A program made the position numbers and the translations under genes. Below, piece by piece: positions 8,344-17,458 of a stretch of DNA of 64,000 nt. The stretch is from Patulibacter minatonensis DSM 18081 (GTDB taxonomy: Bacteria; Actinomycetota; Thermoleophilia; Solirubrobacterales; Solirubrobacteraceae). Positions within the stretch are counted from its first letter, which is position 1. Each line of letters opens with the position of its first letter. Location: assembly GCF_000519325.1 (NCBI RefSeq), contig NZ_KI912613.1, positions 1,161,369 to 1,225,368 of the forward strand, written 5' to 3'. Below the pieces are notes generated by a model. It saw nothing but the letters and a program-made list of their open reading frames with translations. It had not been told where the DNA came from and ran no database searches.

Positions 8344-9137
8344 GCACTCCCGGCGCCGCGCCCGGCACCCGCCGCCGCGCCTTCCTCGCGATCCTGAGCC
8401 GCGACCTGTGGGTGACGGTCCGCCGCGAGCCCGGCGGCTTCCTCGCCCAGGCGCTGCTGCAGCCGATCTTCTTCCTCTTCATCTTCGGGCGCGTCCTGCC
8501 GGAGATCGGTCAGGCGCAGGGCTCGTACGGCAACCTGCTGCTGCCCGGCGTCATGGCGCTGACGGCGATCACGGTGTCGCTGCAGAACGTCGCGCTGCCC
8601 CTCGTCATCGAGTTCTCGTTCACGAAGGAGATCGAGGACCGCCTGCTCGCGCCGCTGCCCGCGTGGGCGGTCGGGGTCGAGAAGATCGTCCACGCCGCGC
8701 TGCGCGGCATCTTCTCCGCCTTCGTCCTCCTGCCGATCGCCGCACTGGTGCTCCCGGACGGCCTGCAGCTCGGCGGCGCGAACTGGCCGGCGCTGATCGG
8801 CGTGATCCTGGGTGGTGCGATCGCCGGTGGCTGCGTCGGCCTCGTGATGGGCACGATCGTGCCGGCGAACAAGATCAACATCGCCTTCGCGGTGATCCTC
8901 ACCCCGCTGCTCTTCACCGGCGCGACGTTCTACCCGTGGGAGTCCCTCGACAGCCTCCGCTGGTTCCAGGTCGTCACGCTCCTGAACCCCCTGACCTACG
9001 TCAGCGAGGGCGCCCGCGCCGCGATCGGCACCGGCGAGCACATGGCGACGTGGGCGATCCCGCTGGGCATCGTCGGCAGCATCGCGGTGTTCGGCACCGT
9101 CGGGCTCCTGGGCTTCCGGCGCCGCGCGATCGACTGA
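8340..9137 (+). CDS. ABC-2 type permease, DrrB type, with apparent ATA start
   Basis: A permease of about 265 residues with six hydrophobic segments and the ABC-2 family region near LTYVSEGARAAIG. It is the membrane partner of the preceding ATPase. The expected start overlaps the upstream stop, but the bases read ATAAGC rather than the usual ATGAGC, so the codon in frame at the junction is ATA. The next usable start is a GTG at 8412, which would remove 24 residues including the segment RRRAFLAILSRDLW that normally precedes the first membrane helix. Either initiation occurs at ATA, the protein is shorter, or the sequence has an error. Confidence 0.75.
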   Translation: MSTPGAAPGTRRRAFLAILSRDLWVTVRREPGGFLAQALLQPIFFLFIFGRVLPEIGQAQGSYGNLLLPGVMALTAITVSLQNVALPLVIEFSFTKEIEDRLLAPLPAWAVGVEKIVHAALRGIFSAFVLLPIAALVLPDGLQLGGANWPALIGVILGGAIAGGCVGLVMGTIVPANKINIAFAVILTPLLFTGATFYPWESLDSLRWFQVVTLLNPLTYVSEGARAAIGTGEHMATWAIPLGIVGSIAVFGTVGLLGFRRRAID

Positions 9138-9158
9138 CGGGCGGCGAGCGGCCCGCGG

Positions 9159-9737
9159 TCAGCCGGCGCGATCCTCGCGGACCCCGACCGGCGTCCCGTC
9201 CGGCCCGACCAGCCGTCCCGCGACGAGGTGGACGTCGGCGGCCTCCAGGTAGCGGCGTGCCTGGCCGACCACGAGCCCGATGTGGCGGGCCGTCGCGAGC
9301 AGGAGCACGGCCAGCGGGACCTCCAGGAGCACCGCCATGGCGATCGCCTCGACCTGCTCGGCGCCGGCCGACGCCGTCGTGACGTCGAACCAGGCGTCGA
9401 CGAGCAACATCGTCCCGCAGGCGGCCGCGAGCGGACCCGCCCACACCGACCGCACCGCCACCGCCACCGCGGTGCAGCCGAGGACCACGGCCATCCCGAC
9501 GTCGAAGCCGGCCCATGCGAGGTTCCAGGCGTGGGCAGTGGCGTGCTCGGGAAGCGAGAGTACGAGGAAGACGCTCCACGGGATCAGGAGCACGGCGCAG
9601 ACCGCGAACAGCCGGACGACCCAGCGCGGGATCAGGCGCCCGTACCGCTCGTTCTGCTCGTGCAGGTGCGCCGCGTACCCCCGGATCCGGGACGCGACGT
9701 TCGGGTGCGTGGCCGTCTCCGCGGCCGGGCCGGTCAT
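9159..9737 (-). CDS. Small integral membrane protein, function unknown
   Basis: A 192-residue protein with four predicted membrane segments (about residues 40-62, 70-95, 98-118 and 130-152) and soluble tails. I do not recognise the family; the phrase HEQNERYGRLIPRW before the first helix and DAWFDV in the third are the most distinctive parts. It is convergent with the DrrB gene. The ATG start lies 6 nt after TACCGT. Confidence 0.6.
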   Translation of the reverse strand: MTGPAAETATHPNVASRIRGYAAHLHEQNERYGRLIPRWVVRLFAVCAVLLIPWSVFLVLSLPEHATAHAWNLAWAGFDVGMAVVLGCTAVAVAVRSVWAGPLAAACGTMLLVDAWFDVTTASAGAEQVEAIAMAVLLEVPLAVLLLATARHIGLVVGQARRYLEAADVHLVAGRLVGPDGTPVGVREDRAG

Positions 9738-9743
9738 GGACCG

Positions 9744-9749
9744 ACGGTA
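9744..9749 (-). promoter_or_regulatory. -10 element of membrane protein gene
   Basis: TACCGT on the minus strand, 6 nt before the ATG at 9737. Confidence 0.55.
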
Positions 9750-9866
9750 CCCGGACGGCGCGCGCGGCTCGCCGGGACGGGGCTGTGAAGGCCATCGCGG
9801 GTCGAGCGGCGATGGGATCCCCGGCGATGAACCCGTCCGCGCTCAGTGGCGCCCGCCGCCCGCCCT

Positions 9867-10739
9867 TCAGCCCCCCGACGCGGTCCGGTTCGCGGCGTCG
9901 AGCTGCTTCTGCCGGGGGCCGCTGCGCGCGATCGGCAGGGCGTACCGGTCGACGTACGCGACGTCCTCGCGCCAGATCGCGAGTGCGCGGTCGCCGTCGA
10001 TCGGGCCGCCGTGGCCGGGGATCACCCAGTCGGCCTGGTCGACCAGCGGCTTCAGGACGTCGAGGGTGGCCCGGTACTGCGAGCGCGAGCCGTCGTGGTC
10101 GTGCCAGGTGGGGATCTCGACGGGCGAGAGGTAGTCGCCGCAGATCAGCGTCCGCGCCCACGGCACCCAGATCGCCATGCCGTCTGCGACGTGGCCCGGC
10201 GCGGGATGGAGCTCGAGGTCGTGCTCCGGCGGGGCGGATCCGGAGCCGTCGTCGGGACCGGCGAGCCCGATCTTCCCCGGGACCGGCAGCGCCTGCAGCT
10301 CGCCGAGCTTCAGCCCGGGCGGCGTGCCGTTCTGGCCGCGCTGCACGTAGTGCTCGGCGTCGAACTCCCGCAGCGCGCGGACCGCCTCGCCCGAGTGACC
10401 GGACAGCCGCGCCGCCGTGGTCTCCGCGACGCCCAGTGCGGCGTCCGGGAACGCGAGGCGCCCGAGCAGGTGGTCCCAGTCGCCGTGCGTGGCCAGGAGC
10501 CCGGCGACGCCGAAGCCCGCCTGGCCCGCGACCTGCGCGGTCAGCTCGAGCTCGTCGGGGTAGACCGGCGAGTCGACGAGGAACGCCTCGCGCGGCGCGG
10601 CCTGCGCGGCACCGCCGAGCGGATCTCCGCCTGCCGGCGGCGCGTCGGGGCCGGCCGGTGCGCGGACGATCGCGGCCGTCGTCTGCCAGACGCGGGAGAC
10701 GACGACGAGGACGTCGGGATGGACGGCGAGGGCACGCAT
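9867..10739 (-). CDS. MBL-fold metallohydrolase
   Basis: A 290-residue protein of the metallo-beta-lactamase fold. The metal motif is THGDWDH, followed by a distal His in LHPAPGHVADGM and another in VIPGHGGPID, so a di-metal site is likely. The substrate is unknown; proteins of this type act on thioesters, lactones or phosphoesters. No signal peptide is seen, so it is cytoplasmic. The ATG at 10739 has GATCCT 7 nt upstream, a weaker version of the promoter layout found elsewhere in the window. Confidence 0.8.
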   Translation of the reverse strand: MRALAVHPDVLVVVSRVWQTTAAIVRAPAGPDAPPAGGDPLGGAAQAAPREAFLVDSPVYPDELELTAQVAGQAGFGVAGLLATHGDWDHLLGRLAFPDAALGVAETTAARLSGHSGEAVRALREFDAEHYVQRGQNGTPPGLKLGELQALPVPGKIGLAGPDDGSGSAPPEHDLELHPAPGHVADGMAIWVPWARTLICGDYLSPVEIPTWHDHDGSRSQYRATLDVLKPLVDQADWVIPGHGGPIDGDRALAIWREDVAYVDRYALPIARSGPRQKQLDAANRTASGG

Positions 10740-10860
10740 CGTTCAGAGGATCCCAATCGTGATCCGGCGGGCGGTTCCGCGCGGGTTCGCGCAGCCCGGT
10801 CCGCCGGGGAGCACCGGGCCGGCGGGCGCGACGTCGCCGCGGACCGCCGACCGGCTCCGG

Positions 10861-11550
10861 TCACTTCAGACCGAGCTCGCGGACCGCGTCGAGCAGGGTC
10901 TTGACCTCGACTGTCGGGCCCTTGGCCTTCGGCTCGAGCTCCTCGCCGTGGCGGTTGATCCACACGACGGGGACCTTCGCCTTGATGCACGGCGCGATGT
11001 CGGCGTAGTAGCCCGACGCGATGTGGACCCAGTTCTTCTTCGAGCCGTAGCGGCGCGAGATCTCCGTGAAGTGCGCGGTGTCCGGCTTGTAGGAGCGCAC
11101 CTGCTGCGCGGTCACGACGAGGTCGAAGTCGTGGCGGATGTGGCGGCGGGTGAGGCCGAGGAGCTTGTCGTCGATGTTCGAGACCAGGCCGGTCTTGAAC
11201 TCCTTGCCGAGCTTGCGCAGCTGCGGCATGGTCTCGCGGAACGGGCGCCAGCGCTCGACGGAGTCCGGCAGGAAGTTCGCGCGGGCGGGCTCCTGGCGCA
11301 GATCGTCCCAGCCGAGCTCGGCAGCGACCTCTCGGGCGGTGCGGCGCAGGACCTCGGCGTAGAGCTCGTACGAGCCGGCCGCGATCTCGCGGTGCTTCTC
11401 GTGGAACAGGTTCAGCAGGCGGTCCTTCTCGAACGTGAAGCCGTCCTTGCCGGCCTCCTTCGTGAAGGCCTCGAGGATCCCGGCCTCCCAGTCGATCAAC
11501 GTGCCGTACACGTCCATCGTGACGAAATCGATCTGCTTGGGAAGAGGCAT
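10861..11550 (-). CDS. HAD-superfamily hydrolase, haloacid dehalogenase-like (type II)
   Basis: A 229-residue HAD hydrolase. Motif I is DFVTMDVYGTLIDWE with the nucleophile Asp and the Tyr-Gly-Thr-Leu pattern of the type II haloacid dehalogenase group. Motif II is LVSNIDD, and the conserved Lys follows in VRSYKPDTAHF. The acidic motif IV is weak: the usual position reads HIASGYYADIAPC. It probably hydrolyses a small phosphoester or halo-acid. The ATG at 11550 is chosen because the upstream in-frame extension is unlike the family. Confidence 0.78.
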   Translation of the reverse strand: MPLPKQIDFVTMDVYGTLIDWEAGILEAFTKEAGKDGFTFEKDRLLNLFHEKHREIAAGSYELYAEVLRRTAREVAAELGWDDLRQEPARANFLPDSVERWRPFRETMPQLRKLGKEFKTGLVSNIDDKLLGLTRRHIRHDFDLVVTAQQVRSYKPDTAHFTEISRRYGSKKNWVHIASGYYADIAPCIKAKVPVVWINRHGEELEPKAKGPTVEVKTLLDAVRELGLK

Positions 11551-11790
11551 CCCCGCGATTAAAGCATTGTGGACGACGTACACGCCGGGGCCACCTGCCT
11601 GACCGTCCGTCCCGTCCCCCCCGGCGACCTGCACCGGACCGCGCCGGACGAGCACGCGCGCCGGGTTCCGTGACGTTCCCGGAGCATCCACCGTCCCGCG
11701 ATCCGCGCGGTCGAGGGGTGCGCCGGGCGCGGTGCGGGTAGTTCCTCGTCTACGCCGTACTTCCGCGGCGTCCCGCAACCAGGATTCCCC

Positions 11791-12912
11791 ATGGCATCTC
11801 CTCGCACCCGCTCACTGCCGATCGCGCTGGCGGCCGCCGGCGCCGTCGCCGTCCTCGCGCCGTCGGCCGACGCCGCGCAGTTCAAGACCATCAACTGCAG
11901 CAACCCGGCTTCGAGCCCGATCTCGAACTACATCCAGAAGGGGGCGGAGCTGCCGAACGACAGCTGCCTCCAGTCCCTCAACGGTCGCTACCGCGCGAAG
12001 ATGCAGGGCGACGGCAACTTCGCGATCTACGGTCAGGTGACCGGAGGATGGAACGCTCGATGGTCCGCGGGCTCCAACCGCACCGCCGTCCGCGGCAACT
12101 ACGTCCGGGTCGGGAACGACGGGAACGTCGTGATCTACGGCGCGAAGCCGCAGCCGGGCGTCAACGGCGCCGTGGCGTGCGCGTTCAACGTCGCGGGCAA
12201 GGGCGTCGCCCGACTGGCCCTGCTGGACGACGGCACGCTGCAGGCGCAGCCCGTCGCCGGTGCGTCGTTGTGGAACAGCGGGCTCTACCCCGCGCCGACC
12301 GGCAGCTGCATCGCCGCCGACGGGACGACGCCCCCGGAGCCCGCCCCCGACCCGACGCCGACCCCGACCCCGCCGGCGGCCGGGCTCCCCGCCGCGTGGT
12401 CGCGCGGTCCCGTGAACGCCCCCACGTGGAAGCCAGCGAAGAAGAAGTGGAGCTCGATCACCTGCGGGCTCAGCGCGATCCCGGCCGGCCTGGCGCCGGA
12501 GTCCGTGCGCAACGGGTTCACCCCCCGGTCCCAGGCGATCATCGCGACGATCAAGGCGGCGCCGTTCAACTTCGCGTCGGTTGGCGGCGGCGCGTCGAAC
12601 GGCAAGCGATCCGGTCACGTCTCCAACTCGTTCCACTACTGCGGGCGCGGACTCGACTCCTACGCGAAGGGCGCGAAGTCCGGCAAGCGGCAGACGGGCG
12701 CGACGCTGGCTTCGAGCTGGAAGATGGCCAACTGGGCGGCGCACAACGCTCCCGCGCTCAACATCGCCCAGGTCATCTTCATGGACCGCATCTGGACCGC
12801 GGACAAGGGCGGTTGGCGGCCGTACACGAACGACGGCCTGAAGAACGCCAAGACCGAGAGCCAGCGGAACACGCTGCAGCACCGGGACCACGTCCACCTG
12901 AGCGTGTTCTAG
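11791..12912 (+). CDS. Secreted B-lectin-like protein with ARB-07466-like C-terminal domain
   Basis: A 373-residue exported protein. Residues 1-29 form a signal peptide. Residues about 40-170 carry two bulb-type lectin-like repeats (MQGDGNFAIYG and VGNDGNVVIYG, close to the QxDxNxVxY sugar-binding motif). A Pro/Thr linker follows at about 178-195. The C-terminal 150 residues end in QHRDHVHLSVF with IWTADKGGWRPY before it, the pattern of the ARB-07466-like domain found in actinobacterial cell-wall proteins. I infer a cell-wall or glycan-binding role, possibly hydrolytic. The ATG has AGGA 5-7 nt upstream, so this message has a leader. Confidence 0.7.
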   Translation: MASPRTRSLPIALAAAGAVAVLAPSADAAQFKTINCSNPASSPISNYIQKGAELPNDSCLQSLNGRYRAKMQGDGNFAIYGQVTGGWNARWSAGSNRTAVRGNYVRVGNDGNVVIYGAKPQPGVNGAVACAFNVAGKGVARLALLDDGTLQAQPVAGASLWNSGLYPAPTGSCIAADGTTPPEPAPDPTPTPTPPAAGLPAAWSRGPVNAPTWKPAKKKWSSITCGLSAIPAGLAPESVRNGFTPRSQAIIATIKAAPFNFASVGGGASNGKRSGHVSNSFHYCGRGLDSYAKGAKSGKRQTGATLASSWKMANWAAHNAPALNIAQVIFMDRIWTADKGGWRPYTNDGLKNAKTESQRNTLQHRDHVHLSVF

Positions 12913-12926
12913 CGCCCGGGAGCGCG

Positions 12927-12952
12927 CGACCCGCCCGGCGAGGGGCGGGTCG
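12927..12952. terminator. Bidirectional hairpin terminator
   Basis: CGACCCGCCC at 12927-12936 pairs with its complement at 12943-12952 across the loop GGCGAG. It sits between the convergent lectin-like gene and cysI. Confidence 0.65.
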
Positions 12953-13011
12953 GCGCCGGTCGACCACGCCGGGCAGCCCCGAGAGCGCCCGGCGCGATCG
13001 GACCCCGGCCC

Positions 13012-14805
13012 TCAGTCGTTGAAGTTCCGTCCCGCCGTGACCTCCGCCACGAACCCGGCCCGGACCACGAAGTCGCCGAAGCGCTCGCCGTCCTTGCGAT
13101 CCTTCGCGTAGGCGCCGAGGCACTCGTCGAGGACCTCGAGGATCACGTCCTCGCCGACGTTCTCGCGGACCATCTTGTTCAGCCGCTGGCCGTGGAAGCC
13201 GGCGCCGAGGTAGAGGTTGTACTTGCCGGGCGCGCGGCCGGTGAGGGCGATCTCGGCGATGTACGGGCGGGCACAGCCGTTCGGACAGCCGGTCATGCGG
13301 ATCGTGATCGGATCCTCCGTCAGCCCGTGCTTCTCGAGCTGACCCTCGATCTTCGTGATGAGCTCGGGGAGGTACCGCTCGGCCTCGGCCATCGCCAGGC
13401 CGCAGGTCGGCATCGCGACGCACGCCATCGAGTTCAGGCGCAGCGCGCTGCGGCCCTTCGTCGGCGCGTTGTCGATCCCGTGCTCGGCCAGGATCGCCTC
13501 GACCTTCGGGCGGTCCTCGGGGAGGACGTCCGAGAGGATCACGCTCTGGTTCGGCGTCAGGCGGAAGACGCACAGGCCGGCGTCGGCGACCGCGCGCAGC
13601 CCGGTCATCAGGCGCCGCTCGCCGCGGTCGATGATCCGACCGCTCTCGATGAACAGCGTGCAGTGCTCGAGGCCGTCGTCGCCGGTGGTCCAGCCCAGGT
13701 CGTCGCCGTTGGACGTGAACGCGAACGTCTTCGCCGGGGCGAGCGCAAAGCCGAGGCGGCGCTCGATCTCGCCCGTGATGACGTCGAGGCCCTTGTCGTC
13801 GATCGTGTACTTGAATCGCGCGTGGGCACGGGTCACGCGGTCGCCGAAGTCGCGCTGGACGCCCATCACGGCGTCGAGCGTCGGCTGCAGCTGGTCGACG
13901 TCGATGTAGCCGATGACGTCGCCGAGGCGCGGGTAGGTCGCCGGGGCGTTGTCGGCACGGCCCATGCCGCCGCCGATCACGACGTTGAAGCCCTTGAGCT
14001 TGCCGCGGTTCGCGATCGCGACGAAGCCGAGGTCCTGCGAGTAGATGTCGATGTCGTTGCTCGGCGGGACCGCGAAGCCGATCTTGAACTTCCGCGGCAT
14101 GTACTGCTTGCCGTAGAAGGGCTCCTCGGACTCGCCGCGCGGCTGCTCCGGCTTCTCGCCGAACCAGATCTCCTCGTACGCGGACGTCTTGTGGATGACG
14201 TGGTCGGAGGCGAGCTGCGCCTGCTCGTAGACCTGCTTATGGAGCTTCGTGAGGCCCGGGTGCACGCCGCTCATCACCGTGCGGGCGACGTCGCCGCAGG
14301 CGGCCTTGCCATCGAGCCCGACGTCGCGCAGGCCGAGCATGACCTCGCGCAGGGCGTTGCGGTTGAGGTAGTGGAACTGGAACGTCTGCCGCGTCGTGAG
14401 GCGGAACTGGTCGTTCCCGTACGTGCGACCCAGCTCGTCGATCTTCAGCCACTGCTCGGCCGTGCAGACCCCGCCCGGCATGCGGCCGCGGAGCATGAAC
14501 GTGAAGAAGGGCTCCAGCTTCTGCCGGCGCCGCTCGTCGCGGATGTCACGGTCGTCCTGCTGGTAGATCCCATGGAACTTCATGAGCTTGTTGTTGTTCT
14601 CGTCGACGGCGAGCGTGATCTCGTCGATGAGGTCCGTCGTGATCGAGCCCGCGAGGTAGTCGGACTCGAACTTCATCCGCTCCTCGGGCGCCAGCTCCTC
14701 GAGCGGGCGGGAGAGGTCGCGGCTGCGGTCGATCTCGACCGTGGCGGCCGGCGGCGCGGGCTTCTTCGCCGCGGGCTTCCGGGTCGTCTTCGTCGTGGGG
14801 GCCAT
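13012..14805 (-). CDS. cysI: Assimilatory sulfite reductase haemoprotein subunit
   Basis: A 597-residue sirohaem/4Fe-4S enzyme that reduces sulfite to sulfide. The Cys ligands of the cluster are in CVAMPTCG (Cys 462 and 468) and GCPNGC (Cys 507 and 511). The duplicated ferrite-reductase-like halves are visible, including LTTRQTFQFHYL in the first. The first 20 residues are a Lys/Ala/Pro-rich tail not seen in the enteric enzyme. It follows cysJ with a single base between the stop and the ATG, so the two are co-translated. The presence of a flavoprotein partner favours the NADPH-dependent enzyme. Confidence 0.9.
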   Translation of the reverse strand: MAPTTKTTRKPAAKKPAPPAATVEIDRSRDLSRPLEELAPEERMKFESDYLAGSITTDLIDEITLAVDENNNKLMKFHGIYQQDDRDIRDERRRQKLEPFFTFMLRGRMPGGVCTAEQWLKIDELGRTYGNDQFRLTTRQTFQFHYLNRNALREVMLGLRDVGLDGKAACGDVARTVMSGVHPGLTKLHKQVYEQAQLASDHVIHKTSAYEEIWFGEKPEQPRGESEEPFYGKQYMPRKFKIGFAVPPSNDIDIYSQDLGFVAIANRGKLKGFNVVIGGGMGRADNAPATYPRLGDVIGYIDVDQLQPTLDAVMGVQRDFGDRVTRAHARFKYTIDDKGLDVITGEIERRLGFALAPAKTFAFTSNGDDLGWTTGDDGLEHCTLFIESGRIIDRGERRLMTGLRAVADAGLCVFRLTPNQSVILSDVLPEDRPKVEAILAEHGIDNAPTKGRSALRLNSMACVAMPTCGLAMAEAERYLPELITKIEGQLEKHGLTEDPITIRMTGCPNGCARPYIAEIALTGRAPGKYNLYLGAGFHGQRLNKMVRENVGEDVILEVLDECLGAYAKDRKDGERFGDFVVRAGFVAEVTAGRNFND

Positions 14806-14806
14806 C

Positions 14807-16687
14807 TCAGTACACGTCCAGGAGGTAGCGGTGGTCGCGCTGCAGCTCGGTCAGGTGGGCGTCGGCGGCCTCGCGGTCCAGGCCGCCGTGCTCGACGGCG
14901 ATCTCGGCCAGCGCGGTGTGCACGTCGGGCGCCATGGCGTTCGCGTCGCCGCAGACGTAGATCCGGGCGCCGTCCTGCAGCCAGTCCCACACCTCGGCGC
15001 CCTTCTCGCGCAGGCGGTCCTGCACGTACCTCTTCGTCGCGGAGTCGCGGGAGAACACGGGGTCGAGCCTCGTCAGCGTCCCGTCCTTCAGGAGGTCCTG
15101 CCACTCCACCTGGTAGAGGAAGTCGCTGCGGAAGTTCCGCTCGCCGAAGACGAGCCAGTTCTTCCCCTGCGCGCCGCGGGCCTCGCGCTCCTGGAGGAAC
15201 GCGCGGTACGGCGCGACCCCGGTGCCGGCGCCGACCATGATGATCGGCGCGTCGTCGTCGGGCAGGCGGAAGTGGTCGTTCCGCTGCACGTACACCGGGA
15301 CGGTCGCGTCCTCGTGCAAAAGGCGCGCGAGGTGCCCGGAGGCCACACCGGTGCGGCCGGACCCGTGCAGGTCGTACTGCACCGTGGAGACCGTGAGGTG
15401 CGCCTCGTCCGGTGCCGCGGCCAGGCTCGACGCGATCGAGTAGAGGCGCGGCTGCAGCGGCCGGAGGCCCTTGACGAACTGCTCGGCCTCGATGCCCGCG
15501 ACCGGGAAGCGGTCGACGAAGTCCGAGACGTGGTGCTCGTGGAAGAACGCGGTGCGGGCCTTCGCGTCGCCGGCCTTCAGGGCGGCGAGCTCGTCGGAGC
15601 CCGTGAGCTCGGCCCACTGCTCGAGGAACCGCGGGGTGGCCGCCGTGATCTCGAACGTGCTCGTGAGCGCGTCGCGGAGGGCGACCTCGCCCTGCTTCGT
15701 CGTGACCGGCGCGTCGGCCGACAGCCCGGTCTTCTCGAGCAGCAGGTCGACGAGCGCGGGGTCGTTCTCCGGGACGACGCCGAGCGCGTCGCCGGGCTCG
15801 TACGTGAGACCCGAGTCCTCGAGGGACAGCTCGACGTGCCGGGTCTCCTTCGTGGAGCCCCGGCCGGTCAGCACGACGTTGTCGAGGACGGCGGCGGAGA
15901 ACGGGTGCTTCTTCGAGTGCGCGGTGGCCGGCGCGACCCCGCCCGCGGGGGCGGAACCGACGGCCGCGGCCGTCGGGGCGCCGGCCGTCGCGGGCGCCTC
16001 GTCGGGCGTGAGCCGCTCGACGACGCCGGCGATCCAGGCCGCGGCATCGTCCTCGTAGTCGACGTCGCAATCGACGCGGTCGGCGATCCGCTCGGCCCCG
16101 AGCTCCTCGAACCGCGCGTCGACCTGCTTGCCGGCGGAGCAGTAGTGCTCGTACGTGGAGTCGCCGAGCGCGAGGACCGAGAACCGGACGCCGTCGAGCT
16201 TCGGCGCCTTGCGGCCGGCGAGGAACTCGAAGAAGCCCAGCGCGTTCGGCGGCGGATCGCCCTCGCCGTGCGTGCTGGTGATGACGAGGACGTCCTGCTC
16301 GTCCTTCAGCGCGCGCGGCTTGTAGTCGGACATGTCGGCGACCTGCGCCTCGAGGCCCTGGGCCTTCGCGGCGGCCTGCAGCTCGCCGGCGAGCTCGGTG
16401 GCGTTGCCGGTGTCCGTGCCGACGAGGATCGTCAACAGGCGGGCGGCAGGGCCCGCGGCGAGCGGCTCGGGGGCCACGACACCGGCGGCCGCGCCGTCCG
16501 GGGCGACGCCGTTCGTGACGGCGCCGTTCGACGCCGCACCGTCCTGGGCGGGGACCGCGGTGCCGTGGCCGGCGATGCCGGCGAAGTAGCCGCTGAGCCA
16601 GATCGCCTGGTCGCGGTCGAGGGACCCCGCCAGACGGTCGAGCTGCTCGAGGTTCTCGGGCGTGAGTGTGGGGACGGGAGGTCGCAA
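14807..16687 (-). CDS. cysJ: Assimilatory sulfite reductase flavoprotein subunit
   Basis: A 626-residue diflavin reductase passing electrons from NADPH to CysI. The N-terminus matches the CysJ type (LTPENLEQLDRLAG, then WLSGYFAG). A variable linker leads to a flavodoxin domain (GTDTGNATELAG near residue 95, LGDSTYEHYC). A second Ala/Pro linker precedes the FAD domain (RLYSIASS), then the NADPH domain (GAGTGVAPYRAFLQ, YVCGDANAMA), ending LLDVY. The only plausible start that keeps the CysJ N-terminus is the TTG at 16687, which has no clear ribosome-binding site. No ATG or GTG is in frame nearby upstream. Confidence 0.88.
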   Translation of the reverse strand: MRPPVPTLTPENLEQLDRLAGSLDRDQAIWLSGYFAGIAGHGTAVPAQDGAASNGAVTNGVAPDGAAAGVVAPEPLAAGPAARLLTILVGTDTGNATELAGELQAAAKAQGLEAQVADMSDYKPRALKDEQDVLVITSTHGEGDPPPNALGFFEFLAGRKAPKLDGVRFSVLALGDSTYEHYCSAGKQVDARFEELGAERIADRVDCDVDYEDDAAAWIAGVVERLTPDEAPATAGAPTAAAVGSAPAGGVAPATAHSKKHPFSAAVLDNVVLTGRGSTKETRHVELSLEDSGLTYEPGDALGVVPENDPALVDLLLEKTGLSADAPVTTKQGEVALRDALTSTFEITAATPRFLEQWAELTGSDELAALKAGDAKARTAFFHEHHVSDFVDRFPVAGIEAEQFVKGLRPLQPRLYSIASSLAAAPDEAHLTVSTVQYDLHGSGRTGVASGHLARLLHEDATVPVYVQRNDHFRLPDDDAPIIMVGAGTGVAPYRAFLQEREARGAQGKNWLVFGERNFRSDFLYQVEWQDLLKDGTLTRLDPVFSRDSATKRYVQDRLREKGAEVWDWLQDGARIYVCGDANAMAPDVHTALAEIAVEHGGLDREAADAHLTELQRDHRYLLDVY

Positions 16688-16847
16688 CGTGGTGAGGTGC
16701 TCGGGCTTCCCGTGCCGACGGTCGGCGTGCCAGGCGACGCGCGGAGGGAACGCGGCGCGGCAGGGGGTAAGCGGATCGGATTTTGGCAGATTCGGGTCCG
16801 GCCCCGACGATGATGCCCGCCCCGGAGCCCCTCGTGGCGGAGGAACA

Positions 16848-16864
16848 GGAAACCCAGGTATTCC
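16848..16864. promoter_or_regulatory. Candidate sulfur-regulon operator upstream of cysJI
   Basis: GGAAA-N7-ATTCC lies about 160 bp before the cysJ start. It matches, with one base change, the GGAAT-N7-ATTCC unit in front of cysHDN at 41354-41370. AT-containing half-sites are rare in this GC-rich sequence, so the resemblance is suggestive. The regulator is unknown. Confidence 0.35.
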
Positions 16865-16896
16865 GCGAAGGAAGGGACCAGGGGCGGCCGCGACGG

Positions 16897-17367
16897 CTAC
16901 CCGTCGTCGCGCAGCGTGAACGGCGGCCCGTCGCCGGCACCCCGCTCGAGCCGGTCCCCGTGATCGCACACGAGGTCGACGACGTCGGCGGCGATCGTCG
17001 CCGCCGCGCGGTCCAGCGGGTCGCCGCCGGTGGACCGCCAGCCCCGGGTGACGGTGCCGTCGGCGGACCACACGCCGATCGGCGTGCCCGGCGCGGCCAG
17101 GGCGGCGGATTCGAGGATCCGCACCGCGGACTCGTCGGGCGCCACGCCGTCGATCCGCGCGGCGAGGGTCTCGCGCACCGCGTGACGGAGCCGCAGGAAG
17201 CGGGAGAGCTCGGTCGACGCGACCCGCACGCCCTCCGCGGCGAGGCCCCGGGCGACGAGCCACCGCTCGAGCACCCGGGCCGCCTCCGCAGCGTCGTACC
17301 CGTCGTCGGGGGTCGACGCGAACAGCAGCGAGACCGCCGTGCTGTCGTTCAGGCAGGGCCCGGTCAT
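16897..17367 (-). CDS. ABATE-domain-like protein lacking a CGNR zinc finger
   Basis: A 156-residue protein resembling the N-terminal ABATE domain of CGNR-type putative regulators. It has a phrase at the position of the conserved LDFVNT (here SLLFAST), a helix with LERWLVARGL, and LRHAVRETL followed by a Gly and a variable loop. The usual C-terminal CGNR zinc finger is absent and the frame stops after about 20 polar residues. It may be a shortened member or a related non-DNA-binding protein. The ATG at 17367 lies 6 nt after TACCTT; a longer upstream start is less likely. Confidence 0.5.
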   Translation of the reverse strand: MTGPCLNDSTAVSLLFASTPDDGYDAAEAARVLERWLVARGLAAEGVRVASTELSRFLRLRHAVRETLAARIDGVAPDESAVRILESAALAAPGTPIGVWSADGTVTRGWRSTGGDPLDRAAATIAADVVDLVCDHGDRLERGAGDGPPFTLRDDG

Positions 17368-17373
17368 CCCCCG

Positions 17374-17379
17374 AAGGTA
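17374..17379 (-). promoter_or_regulatory. -10 element of ABATE-like gene
   Basis: TACCTT on the minus strand, 6 nt before the ATG at 17367. Confidence 0.55.
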
Positions 17380-17458
17380 CCGGGCGACCGCCGCGCCGCC
17401 CGGGCGCGCGGGCGAGCACCGGGGCGCATTCCCCGGCACCGGCCCGCACGTCCCGGGC

